Shown here: positions 26,585-35,192 of the stretch, one piece after another
How the letters are laid out: every line of letters begins with the position of its first letter
Position numbering within the stretch: the first letter of the stretch is position 1
Assembly (NCBI GenBank): GCA_963763115.1
Contig: CAVXNM010000031.1
Coordinates: 57,642-121,641 of the forward strand
Source: CAVQCA01 sp963763115
GTDB lineage: Bacteria > Pseudomonadota > Gammaproteobacteria > UBA9214
DNA: 64,000 bases
Direction: 5' to 3'
Program-made: the position numbers and the translations under genes
Notes under the pieces: generated by a model
Databases searched by the model: none
Seen by the model: the letters and a program-made list of their open reading frames with translations, nothing else
What the model was told of the DNA's origin: nothing

Positions 26585-27115
26585 TCACAAGACTTCCTGG
26601 CGTGAATGCCACTCGCCTTCGCCGGCCTCTACCTGTGCGCGATACGTCCTGATCTCCCCGGCAAGCGCTTTCTCGATGGCCTGCTCCACGGCCCTGGCTG
26701 TTTCGATACGCGGAAGAAAGACGTAGTCCGCGCCCGCCTCATATAATCTCCTGCTGTCGTTCAGCTCTATGGCATTGGCAGTGATAACGGCCCCGGGATT
26801 GACGCTGCGGGCCAGCGCGACAATATGGAGGTTGGTTGTACCTTTCAGGACATCATCCGGTATGGTGCAGACGATGACCCTGGCCTTGTCCACGCCCGTC
26901 TGCCGCAGGGTTTCAGGGTTGCGAAGATCACCGTATTTCACGGCGGGGCCGAGTGCGGCGATTCTGGAGTGGATGGTGACGTTGAAATCCACGACCAGCG
27001 TCTCGGCGAGCAACCCGGGATGTTTCCCGGCAAGCTCGTGCAGCAGGGACGAGGCGATCATACAAGTGTTAACAGGCCCTAGGGAGCAGTTGCCTGGTTG
27101 TGCACAACTATACAA
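26585..27115 (-). pseudogene. Truncated TrkA-N (RCK) domain, remnant of a K+/cation transporter
   Basis: The 176-residue frame contains the middle and end of a TrkA-N domain as found at the C terminus of Kef/YbaL-type cation:proton antiporters: TLVVDFNVTIHSRIAALG, VKYGDLRNPETLRQTGV, KARVIVCTIPDDVLKGTTNL and SVNPGAVITANAIELND. The preceding membrane part and the GxGxxG start of the Rossmann fold are missing; the first ~20 residues do not look like this family. The upstream edge coincides with the 3' end of the hipA-like gene (8-bp overlap), so the parent gene was probably cut at this junction. It may still be translated as a small soluble protein; a gene of unknown role cannot be excluded. Confidence 0.65.
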
Positions 27116-28481
27116 CCGTTTCCAGCATCGACGCTATCTTCCGGGTGATTGAGATCAGATTCCGCTTGTTGGTGTCAGGCAGCGATCTCAGCGCCGCGAC
27201 GCGCTGGTGATAATCACGCGTAACCTCGAGTGAAGCGCTGATGATATCGCCGAGCGCGGCCCGGCCGATACCCAGATTGCGCGTAAAATTATGCAGGGCT
27301 TCGGCAAAACCGACGGGTTCACCGCGTGTCCCGGTGGACTCGCCGTAGTCACCGAAGGGCATCACGGACAGCATATTGTGGATCGAGTAGGCGCGCATCG
27401 GGGTGGGATCGTAGACCGGGGAGAAACACGGCCCCTCGCCGCGATCGATAATCGACAGGTTTTCCAGATGCAGGTCGCCGTTGCCCGTCAGCAGCGCCAA
27501 AATGAACCGTTTCAGGAGGTGCCGTTTCGCGTCGACAGGATCGGAGACGAGGGTGATGGGCGACCGGTCGAATGCCCTGCCGATCCTGTCATAACAGTAG
27601 CTGTAATTATTGGTAACGGTCGCGTCACCCGAGGCGAGGATCGAGTACAGGGACTCGGCGAATACCGGAGTGTGCGCGGCATCCCGGTCGAAGCGCTCGA
27701 TCGCCAGCGCCGGGATGCCATTGATCTCCGCCATCCAGTGTCTCGGCACCTCGAACCCGGCTTCCCGGTGGACGGCGATGGCGAGCGCTTCCAGCTCGAT
27801 GATCCCCGGGTAGGTGCCGGTCTGCTCGAACTTCAGCACGACATCGGTTACCCCGTCCACACCGAAGCGGGTCGGCAGTCCGATGCGGCCGTCCCAGCCG
27901 GATTCCGGGATCGACACCAGCAGTTTGGGTATGGCCCCGCCAATGCTTGGCGTCGGACCGATGACGTGAAGCCAGATCTCCGCGTCCGTATCAAACCAGG
28001 TAAGAAACGCCTTCAGTGAGAACCCCAGGTCGGCGGTAATTTCGAACAGGGAGGAATCCACCGGTGCCGCATACCAAGCCCGCGCCTTTTCGTCCGATTC
28101 GAAGATGTCCAGGTGTCCGATCGCGCCATGTCCCGACACCTTGAGTATTTCCCAGTCCTCATCGATCCCGCGGGCGGGAACGATGCCGGTCCTGGCCAGG
28201 TAGGCCAGTATCAGGCGCCGCTGAAAATTCCTTTCACCCTGCGGCGGAATCAGCGACTGGATCGGTGGCAGGAAATCGAAAAACGCCGTGCGTTTCCGGA
28301 TGATGGTGTTCTCACGATAGATCTCCGGAGCATAGACCCGCCCCAGACCGGGCAGACCGGTGTGCAGATAATCAGCGTCATAGGTAAAACGACAATCCGT
28401 CTCCGTAAGGTACAGTCGCCCGATACGAACCGGATGTCCCGCCAGGCGGGTCCAGATGGCCGCCTCACGATCCCGGCTCAT
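27108..28481 (-). CDS. HipA-family kinase toxin
   Basis: A 457-residue HipA-like serine/threonine kinase, longer at the N terminus than E. coli HipA, resembling the YjjJ subgroup. Catalytic features are GVDGVTDVVLKFEQTGTYPG (nucleotide/P-loop region, about residues 205-225), the catalytic loop ALLTGNGDLHLENLS with Asp and Asn, and the metal-binding FSPVYDPTPMRAYS. HipA kinases phosphorylate translation factors such as glutamyl-tRNA synthetase and cause dormancy. Its start codon overlaps the stop of the upstream HTH gene in an ATGA, typical of a hipBA operon. Activity is not provable here, but the catalytic residues are intact. Confidence 0.85.
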   Translation of the reverse strand: MSRDREAAIWTRLAGHPVRIGRLYLTETDCRFTYDADYLHTGLPGLGRVYAPEIYRENTIIRKRTAFFDFLPPIQSLIPPQGERNFQRRLILAYLARTGIVPARGIDEDWEILKVSGHGAIGHLDIFESDEKARAWYAAPVDSSLFEITADLGFSLKAFLTWFDTDAEIWLHVIGPTPSIGGAIPKLLVSIPESGWDGRIGLPTRFGVDGVTDVVLKFEQTGTYPGIIELEALAIAVHREAGFEVPRHWMAEINGIPALAIERFDRDAAHTPVFAESLYSILASGDATVTNNYSYCYDRIGRAFDRSPITLVSDPVDAKRHLLKRFILALLTGNGDLHLENLSIIDRGEGPCFSPVYDPTPMRAYSIHNMLSVMPFGDYGESTGTRGEPVGFAEALHNFTRNLGIGRAALGDIISASLEVTRDYHQRVAALRSLPDTNKRNLISITRKIASMLETVV

Positions 28482-28720
28482 TCAAACAGCGTCCCTTTAT
28501 CGATCTTCTCGATTACGGGCTGATCGGGCACCAGGACCAGCTTGAGTCCGACCACGCGGGCCAGTTCCTGAAGGTTGGAGACATACAGATCACCGGATTT
28601 CTTGGCGCGCGAAAGCGACTCCGGCTGAAGCCGTGCACGCCGGGCGATGTCCTGCTGCCTGAGCCCCTTCTGTCGGCCAAGAGTGATGATCTGGCTTAGC
28701 AGTTCAGTCGTTGTCTTCAT
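28478..28720 (-). CDS. HipB-like helix-turn-helix antitoxin
   Basis: An 80-residue XRE-type regulator. The helix-turn-helix covers about residues 18-50: LRQQDIARRARLQPESLSRA is the recognition region, and LQELARVVGLKLVLVPD follows. It lies directly upstream of the kinase gene and overlaps it by four bases, as HipB antitoxins do. Two matching inverted repeats stand in the AT-rich stretch upstream (28761-28784 and 28800-28823), which are probable operators for autoregulation. The C-terminal tail (about ten residues) is short. Confidence 0.85.
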   Translation of the reverse strand: MKTTTELLSQIITLGRQKGLRQQDIARRARLQPESLSRAKKSGDLYVSNLQELARVVGLKLVLVPDQPVIEKIDKGTLFE

Positions 28721-28760
28721 GAAAGATTGATAATTATGTTAAGTTGCATCACAAATAACA

Positions 28761-28823
28761 TATATTGATTTATATATCAATATATTAATTTATATTTTAT
28801 ATATTGACTTTTATATCAATTTA
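28761..28823. promoter_or_regulatory. Paired HipB-type operators
   Basis: Two inverted repeats of identical architecture lie upstream of the HTH gene. Site 1 (28761-28784) is TATATTGAT, six bases, ATCAATATA, with perfect arms. Site 2 (28800-28823) is TATATTGAC, six bases, ATCAATTTA. Their starts are 39 bp apart. The surroundings are strongly AT-rich, unlike the neighbouring DNA. The same symmetry in both and the position before a hipBA-like pair point to autoregulator binding. Confidence 0.7.
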
Positions 28824-28934
28824 CGCGCCTGCGCTCAATACCAAAATCCAGCCGCCGCTGCATATGGGCCTACCGGGTATGGCCGGGCACCCGAAAATAT
28901 CCCCCAGAGATGCTGGCCTATGGGCAGCATCTGG

Positions 28935-29897
28935 TCAGGCCGTATGCTGCCCCGGCCCGATACAGGGCCCGCCCACGCACGGGTTTGCCTCGATGGTGAT
29001 GTGAGCAAGCCGATCGAGATCGGCCAACAGTGCCTTGTAGTACTCCGGAGGTTTCGGGTATTGCGTGACCAGCGACAGAATCACTGCGTAATGCATCGGC
29101 CCAACCCTCCAGACATGCAGGTCCGTTATCCGGTTGTCGGCATCGCCCTCTATCCGTTGCCGGATGAGCGTCTTGTATTGCTCATCGATGCTTTCGTCCA
29201 GCAAAACCGGACCCGTCTCCCGCAGCAGTCCGTAGGACCAGCGGGTGATGACGGCGGCGCCGACTATCCCCATGACCGGATCCAGCCAGTTCCAGCCGAA
29301 GTACTTGCCGGATAAAAGGGCGATGATGGCAAGCACGGACGTCAGCGCATCGGCCAGCACATGCAGGTAGGCCGCCTTCAGATTGTGATCATGGTGATGG
29401 CGGTGATGATGATCGTGGTGATGATTATGTGTCTCCTGAACGCGATGGTCCTGCAACAGGAGAGCGCTGATGATGTTGATGATGAGTCCAAGCACGGCGA
29501 CGCCGATCGCCTCGTTGAACTGGATCACATGCGGGTTGAACAGACGCTGCGCCGACTCGGCCAGCATGACCAGCGCGACGACGGCCAGGGCCACGGCGCT
29601 GGCGAATCCCCCCAGCACACTGACCTTGCCGGTACCGAACGCAAACGCCGGACTGGCGGCATGCTTTCTGGCATAGCGATAAGCGAAGATGGTGATCAGG
29701 AAGGCCGCAGCATGGGTGCCCATATGCCAGCCGTCGGCCAGCAGCGCCATGGATCCAAAGATGACGCCGGCGACGACCTCGACGATCATCATGGTGGCCG
29801 TGAGGAGAAGAACCTGCAGTGTGCGCCGTTCCCCGTGCTCGTGCAGCACCGAAAAATCATGCTCGTGCTGCCAATGCTCAAGTCTATGGTTATGCAT
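28935..29897 (-). CDS. CDF-family metal exporter, DmeF-like
   Basis: A 320-residue cation diffusion facilitator with six predicted membrane helices. It begins with a His-rich tail (HNHRLEHWQHEHDF) and has the DmeF-like opening MALLADGWHMGTHAAAF, with the transport-site His/Asp pair. A long His-rich cytoplasmic loop (THNHHHDHHHRHHHDHN, about residues 155-171) leads into HVLADALTSVLAII, which holds the second set of site residues. The family exports Co2+/Ni2+ or Zn2+ in exchange for protons; closeness to DmeF favours Co/Ni. The C-terminal domain ends with two Cys. It is a single gene here, without an adjacent metalloregulator. Confidence 0.87.
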   Translation of the reverse strand: MHNHRLEHWQHEHDFSVLHEHGERRTLQVLLLTATMMIVEVVAGVIFGSMALLADGWHMGTHAAAFLITIFAYRYARKHAASPAFAFGTGKVSVLGGFASAVALAVVALVMLAESAQRLFNPHVIQFNEAIGVAVLGLIINIISALLLQDHRVQETHNHHHDHHHRHHHDHNLKAAYLHVLADALTSVLAIIALLSGKYFGWNWLDPVMGIVGAAVITRWSYGLLRETGPVLLDESIDEQYKTLIRQRIEGDADNRITDLHVWRVGPMHYAVILSLVTQYPKPPEYYKALLADLDRLAHITIEANPCVGGPCIGPGQHTA

Positions 29898-30199
29898 AAA
29901 GATCCGATTACCGCTTGCCCGCCAAGCTATCAGAAGCCATTCACCGACCAGGAAACACCGGACGATTTGTTCCAGCCGCAGCAGGAACTCTTCGGCTAAT
30001 TAAAGCCCGCCTTCAGTGACTGGATATCCTGCCACACTCGCACACGATACGCAGTTCGAGAATCAGGGCTATCTGGAGTGCGGTTGCCCGCCGGGCCCGG
30101 GAGGATTCTGCAGCGACGGTGGAAGAGTGTCCACAGCCGCCGGTTGGTTTCTTGAATGATGGGCCAGGGCAGGCGCCCCGGCTTATTCGTTACGACGAG

Positions 30200-30517
30200 T
30201 CAATCGCCGATGGCCAGCATCTGGGCCACCAGCGCGCGAACTATTTCCACTGTGAGCACTCCTTTCCGCGCAGCCGAGACTTTCAGAAAGAAGCCATATC
30301 GCGGGTCATCCGCCACCTGCTGATCCCAGTCGTTCAATTCCAGCATGTCAGACAATTTCTCCGCTGCCCCCCGGACATCCCCTTGTCCCAACATCAGCCA
30401 GCATTCCCTTGCAGTGACGCGGGCGGTACAGGGCAGTTGCAGATGGATCACATTCCCGGTGCTGGAACCGTCCAATAACCATACGTCTTCGTGATTAACG
30501 GCATAGTAGGTGGTCAT
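30200..30517 (-). CDS. Hypothetical protein, 105 residues
   Basis: The frame begins MTTYYAVNHEDVWLLDGSS and ends LTVEIVRALVAQMLAIGD. AGGAGA sits five bases before the ATG, a good ribosome site. The composition is normal for a soluble protein and the C-terminal third is likely helical, but I do not recognise a family. The 200 bp on its 3' side (30000-30199) hold nothing I can name. A GC-rich 8-bp inverted repeat (30560-30567 and 30583-30590) lies upstream and has no T-run, so I do not call it a terminator. Confidence 0.6.
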   Translation of the reverse strand: MTTYYAVNHEDVWLLDGSSTGNVIHLQLPCTARVTARECWLMLGQGDVRGAAEKLSDMLELNDWDQQVADDPRYGFFLKVSAARKGVLTVEIVRALVAQMLAIGD

Positions 30518-30686
30518 TGAGTCTCCTCACTGTCAGTCTGCAGTTACCGCCTGATCCCACCCGCGCGGACGTCGCGGTGAATCGCGCGGGCTATTCGTCA
30601 GGCAGTGTATTTATCGGCCCAAAATGCCGCAGTCTGTAGCCCAATGCGCGGATTTGTGCCGTTTTTTCAGGGATCAGACAGCCGGA

Positions 30687-31559
30687 TCAGCCGGTCAGCG
30701 CGAGGAGTATGCTTTCCATGTGGTTCATCGGGAGCGAAAAATGCCCTTCACCGGGCAGGATGACGGGACGCACTCGCGGCAATTGTTTCACCAGTGCGCG
30801 CGCGTGCGCCACGGGCACGACGGGATCCGCCTCGCCATGCCAGAGATCGACGGTCAGGGCAATCTCCTCTGGCCTGAAATCCCACTCCCGGGTATACAGA
30901 GAGAGTTCGTGCAGTATCCCGCGTGAGCCCTCACGAACGGATTCCTGAATGGAGGCGAGCAACGCCCGCCTGGTTTCCGGACGCTCCAGCACCCGTCGGT
31001 CCGGAAGGACAGGCGTGCGGGCAATCATCGACAGGATCGCCGTCGGCCGCCGGCGCAGGAGATGCTCGAACACGGCCGCATAGCTCAGTCTCAGCAGCCA
31101 CGGGGCCCGGCGGGCCAGATTGAATACCAGCCGTCGACTCCAGAGCATGCCCCTTAGCGCCCGGGATTCGCCGACCGGACCCAGACCACACACCACGCCG
31201 ACCGCCGTCAGGCGCCGCGGTATTTTCCGCGCACACGCGAGCGCATAGGGCCCGCCCCCCGACACCCCCACGATGGCAAAGCGGTCGATGCCGAGGGCAT
31301 CTGCCAGTTCGGCCACATCGCCTGGCCAGTCCCCGAACCGGCGATCTGGCTGGAAATCCGACACGCCGAAACCGGGCCGATCCGCCGCGACAATACGCAC
31401 CCGCACCTTGCGGGCCGCCGGGTCGAGCAGCGCGGCTTCGAAACGCGAAGCCGGAAACCCGTGGCAATAAAACAGCGGCCTCCCCTCCGGGTCACCGTAT
31501 TCGGCATAACCCAGGCGGCGTCCGTCGCCAAGATAAATTCTGCCATCCGTCTTCTGCAT
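30687..31559 (-). CDS. Alpha/beta hydrolase
   Basis: A 290-residue alpha/beta hydrolase. The oxyanion region is YCHGFPASRFE, the nucleophile elbow GVSGGGPYAL (Ser about 100), the acid in LWHGEADPVVPV, and the catalytic His in LPGEGHFSLPMNH. All are in the expected order. It lacks a signal peptide. Close relatives are annotated broadly as hydrolases or epoxide/haloalkane-type enzymes; the substrate is unknown. It lies head-to-tail with the pirin gene on the same strand, with a gap of about 145 bp. Confidence 0.85.
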   Translation of the reverse strand: MQKTDGRIYLGDGRRLGYAEYGDPEGRPLFYCHGFPASRFEAALLDPAARKVRVRIVAADRPGFGVSDFQPDRRFGDWPGDVAELADALGIDRFAIVGVSGGGPYALACARKIPRRLTAVGVVCGLGPVGESRALRGMLWSRRLVFNLARRAPWLLRLSYAAVFEHLLRRRPTAILSMIARTPVLPDRRVLERPETRRALLASIQESVREGSRGILHELSLYTREWDFRPEEIALTVDLWHGEADPVVPVAHARALVKQLPRVRPVILPGEGHFSLPMNHMESILLALTG

Positions 31560-31703
31560 CAGGGCATTTCCCGGCGGACTACGCCGTCAATGTCAGGAAC
31601 ATTGTCCTTGATATCTGACCGGACGGCGGATGAGAATCAGCGAACACCCGGTCGTGACGGGCAGCCGGTCCCTGGCTACCCGTTCAGTCAGCGAGGGTAT
31701 CCC

Positions 31704-32579
31704 CTATAACCTGCCCTGCCCGTAATCCTCGAACGCCTGCTGGATCTCGTCCCTGGTGTTCATGACGAACGGCCCGCCGCGCGCCACCGGCTCGTTGAGA
31801 GGCCTGCCGGCCACGACCAGAAAGCGCGTTGCTTCCTTTCCGGCCTCAACCCGAACGACATCGCCACGAGCCAGCACCCCCAGGTCGTCACGTCCCAACT
31901 GCACCACCTTGCCATCTGCATCGCGTGCCGTTACCGGACCCTGAATGACGTAGACGAAGGCATTGTGGGTCTCCGGCAGGCGCTCGGTGAATTCCCGACC
32001 GGCCGGGACCAGGACATCCAGGTACAGTGGCTCGGTGAGGGGCTGCACGACCGGCCCCCGGGTACCCTGCGAGGTCACTCCGGCGATGACCCGCACTTCG
32101 ACGCCTCCCTCGCGGGATTCAACCGGGATCTGTTCCGCCGGGTATTCCTGGTAGCCGGGATGATCCATCTTGTGGGCGGCGGGCAGATTCACCCAAAGCT
32201 GGAAACCTTCCAGCAGGCCATTCTCCTGTTCTGGCATTTCCGAATGCACGATGCCCCGGCCGGCCGTCATCCACTGGATGCCGCCGGGCGCAATGACGCC
32301 CTCATGGCCGGCATTGTCCCGGTGACGCATGCGCCCGGCAAGCAGGTAGGTGACCGTTTCGAAGCCGCGATGCGGGTGCGGCGGAAAGCCGGCCAGGTAG
32401 TCCTCGGGCCGGTCGGAGCGGAACGCATCCAGCAGCAGGAAGGGATCGAGCATGGGCAGCGCCGGCTGACCGATGACCCGGGTAAGTTCCACACCGGCCC
32501 CGTCGGTCGCCGGCATACCCTTGATGATGCGGGAAACATGTCTGACTGTGTCATTCTCATACTTAATTACAGTATTCAT
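31704..32579 (-). CDS. Pirin-family protein
   Basis: A 291-residue pirin, a bicupin. The metal ligands appear in the N-terminal cupin as PPHPHRGFETVTYL, then GGIQWMTAGRGIVHSEMPEQ. The C-terminal cupin ends with VVAGRPLNEPVARGGPFVMN. Some bacterial pirins oxidise quercetin or regulate metabolism; the role is not fixed. It is the first or second gene of a short unit with doxX (84 bp away), divergent from a LysR gene, which suggests control by that regulator. Confidence 0.9.
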   Translation of the reverse strand: MNTVIKYENDTVRHVSRIIKGMPATDGAGVELTRVIGQPALPMLDPFLLLDAFRSDRPEDYLAGFPPHPHRGFETVTYLLAGRMRHRDNAGHEGVIAPGGIQWMTAGRGIVHSEMPEQENGLLEGFQLWVNLPAAHKMDHPGYQEYPAEQIPVESREGGVEVRVIAGVTSQGTRGPVVQPLTEPLYLDVLVPAGREFTERLPETHNAFVYVIQGPVTARDADGKVVQLGRDDLGVLARGDVVRVEAGKEATRFLVVAGRPLNEPVARGGPFVMNTRDEIQQAFEDYGQGRL

Positions 32580-32664
32580 TTCAGTTCCTCCAGGTCCAAA
32601 GGACGGCTGTCGCCGCCGTACACTGCAGTAGATGTATTGAGTCGCCGCTACCGGTGGCGATGCC

Positions 32665-33063
32665 TCAGCGACTCATCTGGCGCCGCGCATCCAGCGACCA
32701 TGCACCCGCGCCGCCCGCAACCAGAAACAGGAAGCCGCCGGCCATGGCCATATTCTTCATGAAGAGAATGGACTGCATCTGGTCGCCGAAGTTGGCATGA
32801 AAGATCAGAGCGCTGACGACACAAAATCCCGCCAGCAGGAATGCGCTGATCCGCGTCCACCAGCCCAGCAGCACGGAGAGACCGCCACCGAGTTCGATCA
32901 GGATCACCACCGGCAGCAGCGCACCCGGTACGCCCATGCTCTCCATATAGCCCTGGGTTGCCGCATAGGCGCCGAGCTTGCTGATGCCGGCCATGACAAA
33001 GATTGCGGACATGAGCAGCCGGGCGGTCATTTGGGTGGCTGCGGTCAACGTGGATTGATTCAT
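32665..33063 (-). CDS. DoxX-family membrane protein
   Basis: A 132-residue DoxX protein with four predicted helices. It opens with MTARLLMSAIFVMAGISKLG and continues LPVVILIELGGGLSVLLGWW, typical of this family. DoxX proteins are small quinone- or thiol-linked membrane proteins associated with redox stress. The ATG at 33063 (MNQSTLTAATQ) is preferred because GAGGAAA precedes it; an upstream frame at 33102 has no homology. Upstream is a divergent LysR gene, 120 bp away, suggesting joint control of doxX and pirin. Confidence 0.85.
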   Translation of the reverse strand: MNQSTLTAATQMTARLLMSAIFVMAGISKLGAYAATQGYMESMGVPGALLPVVILIELGGGLSVLLGWWTRISAFLLAGFCVVSALIFHANFGDQMQSILFMKNMAMAGGFLFLVAGGAGAWSLDARRQMSR

Positions 33064-33102
33064 GGTTTTTTCCTCGCTATGGCGGTTGGAGAGACTCTCC
33101 AC

Positions 33103-33184
33103 ACTTACAACCTAAGCATGGCCGTTGCGAATAAGTTAATAAATAGCGAGTTATCGATTTATTTGTTCTATATTTAGCAACAAT
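33103..33184. promoter_or_regulatory. Divergent doxX-lysR control region
   Basis: The AT-rich stretch before the LysR gene contains TAAAT and ATTTA arms about 12 bp apart (near 33139-33163), in keeping with LysR T-N11-A type sites. I did not fix a -10/-35 on either side. The position, between a LysR gene and the doxX-pirin genes, is the usual place for such an operator. Confidence 0.4.
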
Positions 33185-34096
33185 ATGGACAAATTTGCCG
33201 ATATCGAGGCCCTGGTCGCGGTTGTAGAATCCGGGAGCTTCATTGCCGCCGGTGAGCGGCTCGGCGTGGCGAAATCGATGGTCAGCCGGCGGATCAGCCA
33301 GCTGGAAGGCCGACTGGGCAGCCGGCTGCTGCATCGCACCACACGGCGCCTGGCCCTGACGGAGGCCGGCAGAAATTTTTACCAACGCGCGGTGCAGATC
33401 CTCGCGGAACTCGATGAGGCAGAGCAGAGCGTAGCGGCCGAGACCACCGAATTACGTGGCGCCATCAAGCTGGCCGCCCCGCTCACCTTCGGACTCAGGC
33501 ATCTCTCCGGCGCCATTACGGACTTTCTCGACACCCATCCCGCCATCGAACTCAACCTGGACTTCAATGACCGCAACATCAACCTGATCGAGGAGGGATT
33601 CGATCTGGCGGTCAGAATCGGGGAACTGCAGGATTCCACGCTGGTGGCGCGCCGCCTGGGCATTTCGCGTGCCGTGACCTGCGCCAGCCAAACTTACCTG
33701 GAACGCCACGGGGAACCGGCGCATCCGGATGAGCTGCGATGGCATATCGGCCTGCAGTACAGCAACATCGGTTACCGCCAGCACTGGCAATACGAGACGC
33801 CGAAGGGCGAAACGGTCTTCGCCCAGCCGCAGATCCGCATCCGCGCCAACAACGGCGAAGCCCTGGCCTGTGCCGCACTCGCCGGCCTAGGCATCACAAC
33901 CGGCCCTACCTTCATCCTGGGCAGTTATCTCCGGGAAGGCGTTCTGGTACGCATCCTGAACGACTACCGTCGACCCGCTGTCGGGATCTATGCCCTCTAC
34001 CCGCCGGGCCGCATGCTGCCACGGCGCATCCAGGTGTTCTCGGATTTTCTGGCGGGACGCTTCGGCGAGCATCCTTACTGGGACGAGGGTCTGTAA
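33185..34096 (+). CDS. LysR-family transcriptional regulator
   Basis: A 303-residue LysR regulator. The N-terminal winged HTH is clear: ALVAVVESGSFIAAGERLGVAKSMVSRRISQLEGRLGSRLL within residues 8-50, then HRTTRRLALTEAG. The C-terminal effector-binding domain has IKLAAPLTFGLRHL and FDLAVRIGELQDSTLVARRLG. This opening (MDKFADIEALVAVV) is typical of the subgroup near AaeR/DsdC-like regulators that act on adjacent divergent genes. The likely targets are doxX and the pirin gene. It converges with the AttH-like gene, overlapping its 3' end by 22 bp. Confidence 0.9.
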   Translation: MDKFADIEALVAVVESGSFIAAGERLGVAKSMVSRRISQLEGRLGSRLLHRTTRRLALTEAGRNFYQRAVQILAELDEAEQSVAAETTELRGAIKLAAPLTFGLRHLSGAITDFLDTHPAIELNLDFNDRNINLIEEGFDLAVRIGELQDSTLVARRLGISRAVTCASQTYLERHGEPAHPDELRWHIGLQYSNIGYRQHWQYETPKGETVFAQPQIRIRANNGEALACAALAGLGITTGPTFILGSYLREGVLVRILNDYRRPAVGIYALYPPGRMLPRRIQVFSDFLAGRFGEHPYWDEGL

Positions 34097-35190
34097 CCGC
34101 TCAGTTCGAGGTAACCCTTGCCGGTATGACTGCCGGTGACATCCACGGCCCCCTCCCAGTAACGGACCGTAGCATCCATCCACTGGTCGTCCAGCGCCGC
34201 CTTGACACGTAGGTCCAGACCCTCCTCCGGCACCACCAGCCGCCATGCAACCGGATAGCGGGTACCGTCCGGCGCCATCCAGTAACGCTCCGGCGTGAGC
34301 GTGACGAGTGCAGGTGTCAGCTCGCGGGTACTGCCATCGGGCAGCACCAGGCTGCCACGGCTGTAGGGATGCATGCCGCCGTCGCGGTACCGCAACCGGT
34401 AGAACATCAACTCCCGGCCATCGTCAAGTTGCAGTGCGAACCAGTCCCAGCCGTCCTGGTCGTCGTCCAGCGCCGAGCTTGACCATTCGTGGTCCATCCA
34501 TGACTCGCCACTTACCGTGTAGCTTGTTGCGCCCACGCGTAGCGTTCCCGCGGTCGGCAGACGGGTAAATGAGTAATAGTAAGACGCGTTGCCAGGCGTG
34601 GCGCTCTTTCGCGACAAGCCCTGCTCACCTTGCAGGATGGGCGGTTTCTCACCGGCCGCGAGTTCCAGGGTAATCCCGAAATCCTCTGCGTCGACTGACA
34701 GCGCGAGCGGGAACGGCTCGCCGCCACCGCGCAATGACCAGGCGTCCAGCCAGATCGCCAGTGGCTGCGACTCGGCGCCGGCCAGGCCAAGCGCCGCGCG
34801 TGACAGGCGTTGTGCCGAATAATGACGCCCGCCCGCCACGTCGGTGATCGCGCCATGGCCCATATAGATCTGGTTGCTGCGCCAGCGCGAATCTGCCGCC
34901 GGCACGCCGGGGCGCAGGCCGATTCGAAACAGCGTGAACTGGTACCCGAAACGCCGACCCTCAGGCGTGTACAGATTGCCGCTCAGATACCACCACTCGA
35001 GCGCGAAATCGTCGTGCGGACCGTGATCCGCCGGAAACTGCATGCTTGCCGTCTGCGTGGCGCGCGTAAAGCCCGCATCGGGTTCCTCACCCAGCACGCG
35101 ATCGACCGGCAGGGAGGCAGCCACCGGCGGCGCCTCCCTCTCGCAGGCCGACAGCAGGAGAACAAGCACCAGGAGCGACAGCAGGCGCAT
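34075..35190 (-). CDS. AttH-like (lipocalin/carotenoid hydratase-like) protein
   Basis: A 371-residue exported protein with a leader and lipobox-like LLSAC (Cys16). The body matches the AttH / CrtC-like family: FPADHGPHDDFALEWWYLSGNL, RFGYQFTLFRIGLRP, and GESWMDHEWSSSALDDDQDGWDWF at the centre. These proteins have two lipocalin-like barrels and are linked to ABC systems of the AttEFGH type. The ligand is unknown. Directly upstream are an FtsX-type permease and an ATPase, which together form an export-type or lipoprotein-trafficking unit. The gene overlaps the LysR gene at its 3' end. Confidence 0.85.
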   Translation of the reverse strand: MRLLSLLVLVLLLSACEREAPPVAASLPVDRVLGEEPDAGFTRATQTASMQFPADHGPHDDFALEWWYLSGNLYTPEGRRFGYQFTLFRIGLRPGVPAADSRWRSNQIYMGHGAITDVAGGRHYSAQRLSRAALGLAGAESQPLAIWLDAWSLRGGGEPFPLALSVDAEDFGITLELAAGEKPPILQGEQGLSRKSATPGNASYYYSFTRLPTAGTLRVGATSYTVSGESWMDHEWSSSALDDDQDGWDWFALQLDDGRELMFYRLRYRDGGMHPYSRGSLVLPDGSTRELTPALVTLTPERYWMAPDGTRYPVAWRLVVPEEGLDLRVKAALDDQWMDATVRYWEGAVDVTGSHTGKGYLELSGYRPSSQ

Positions 35191-35192
35191 GC

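Noticed and set aside
30560..30590. GC-rich 8-bp inverted repeat as a terminator
   Set aside because: No T-run follows on either strand.
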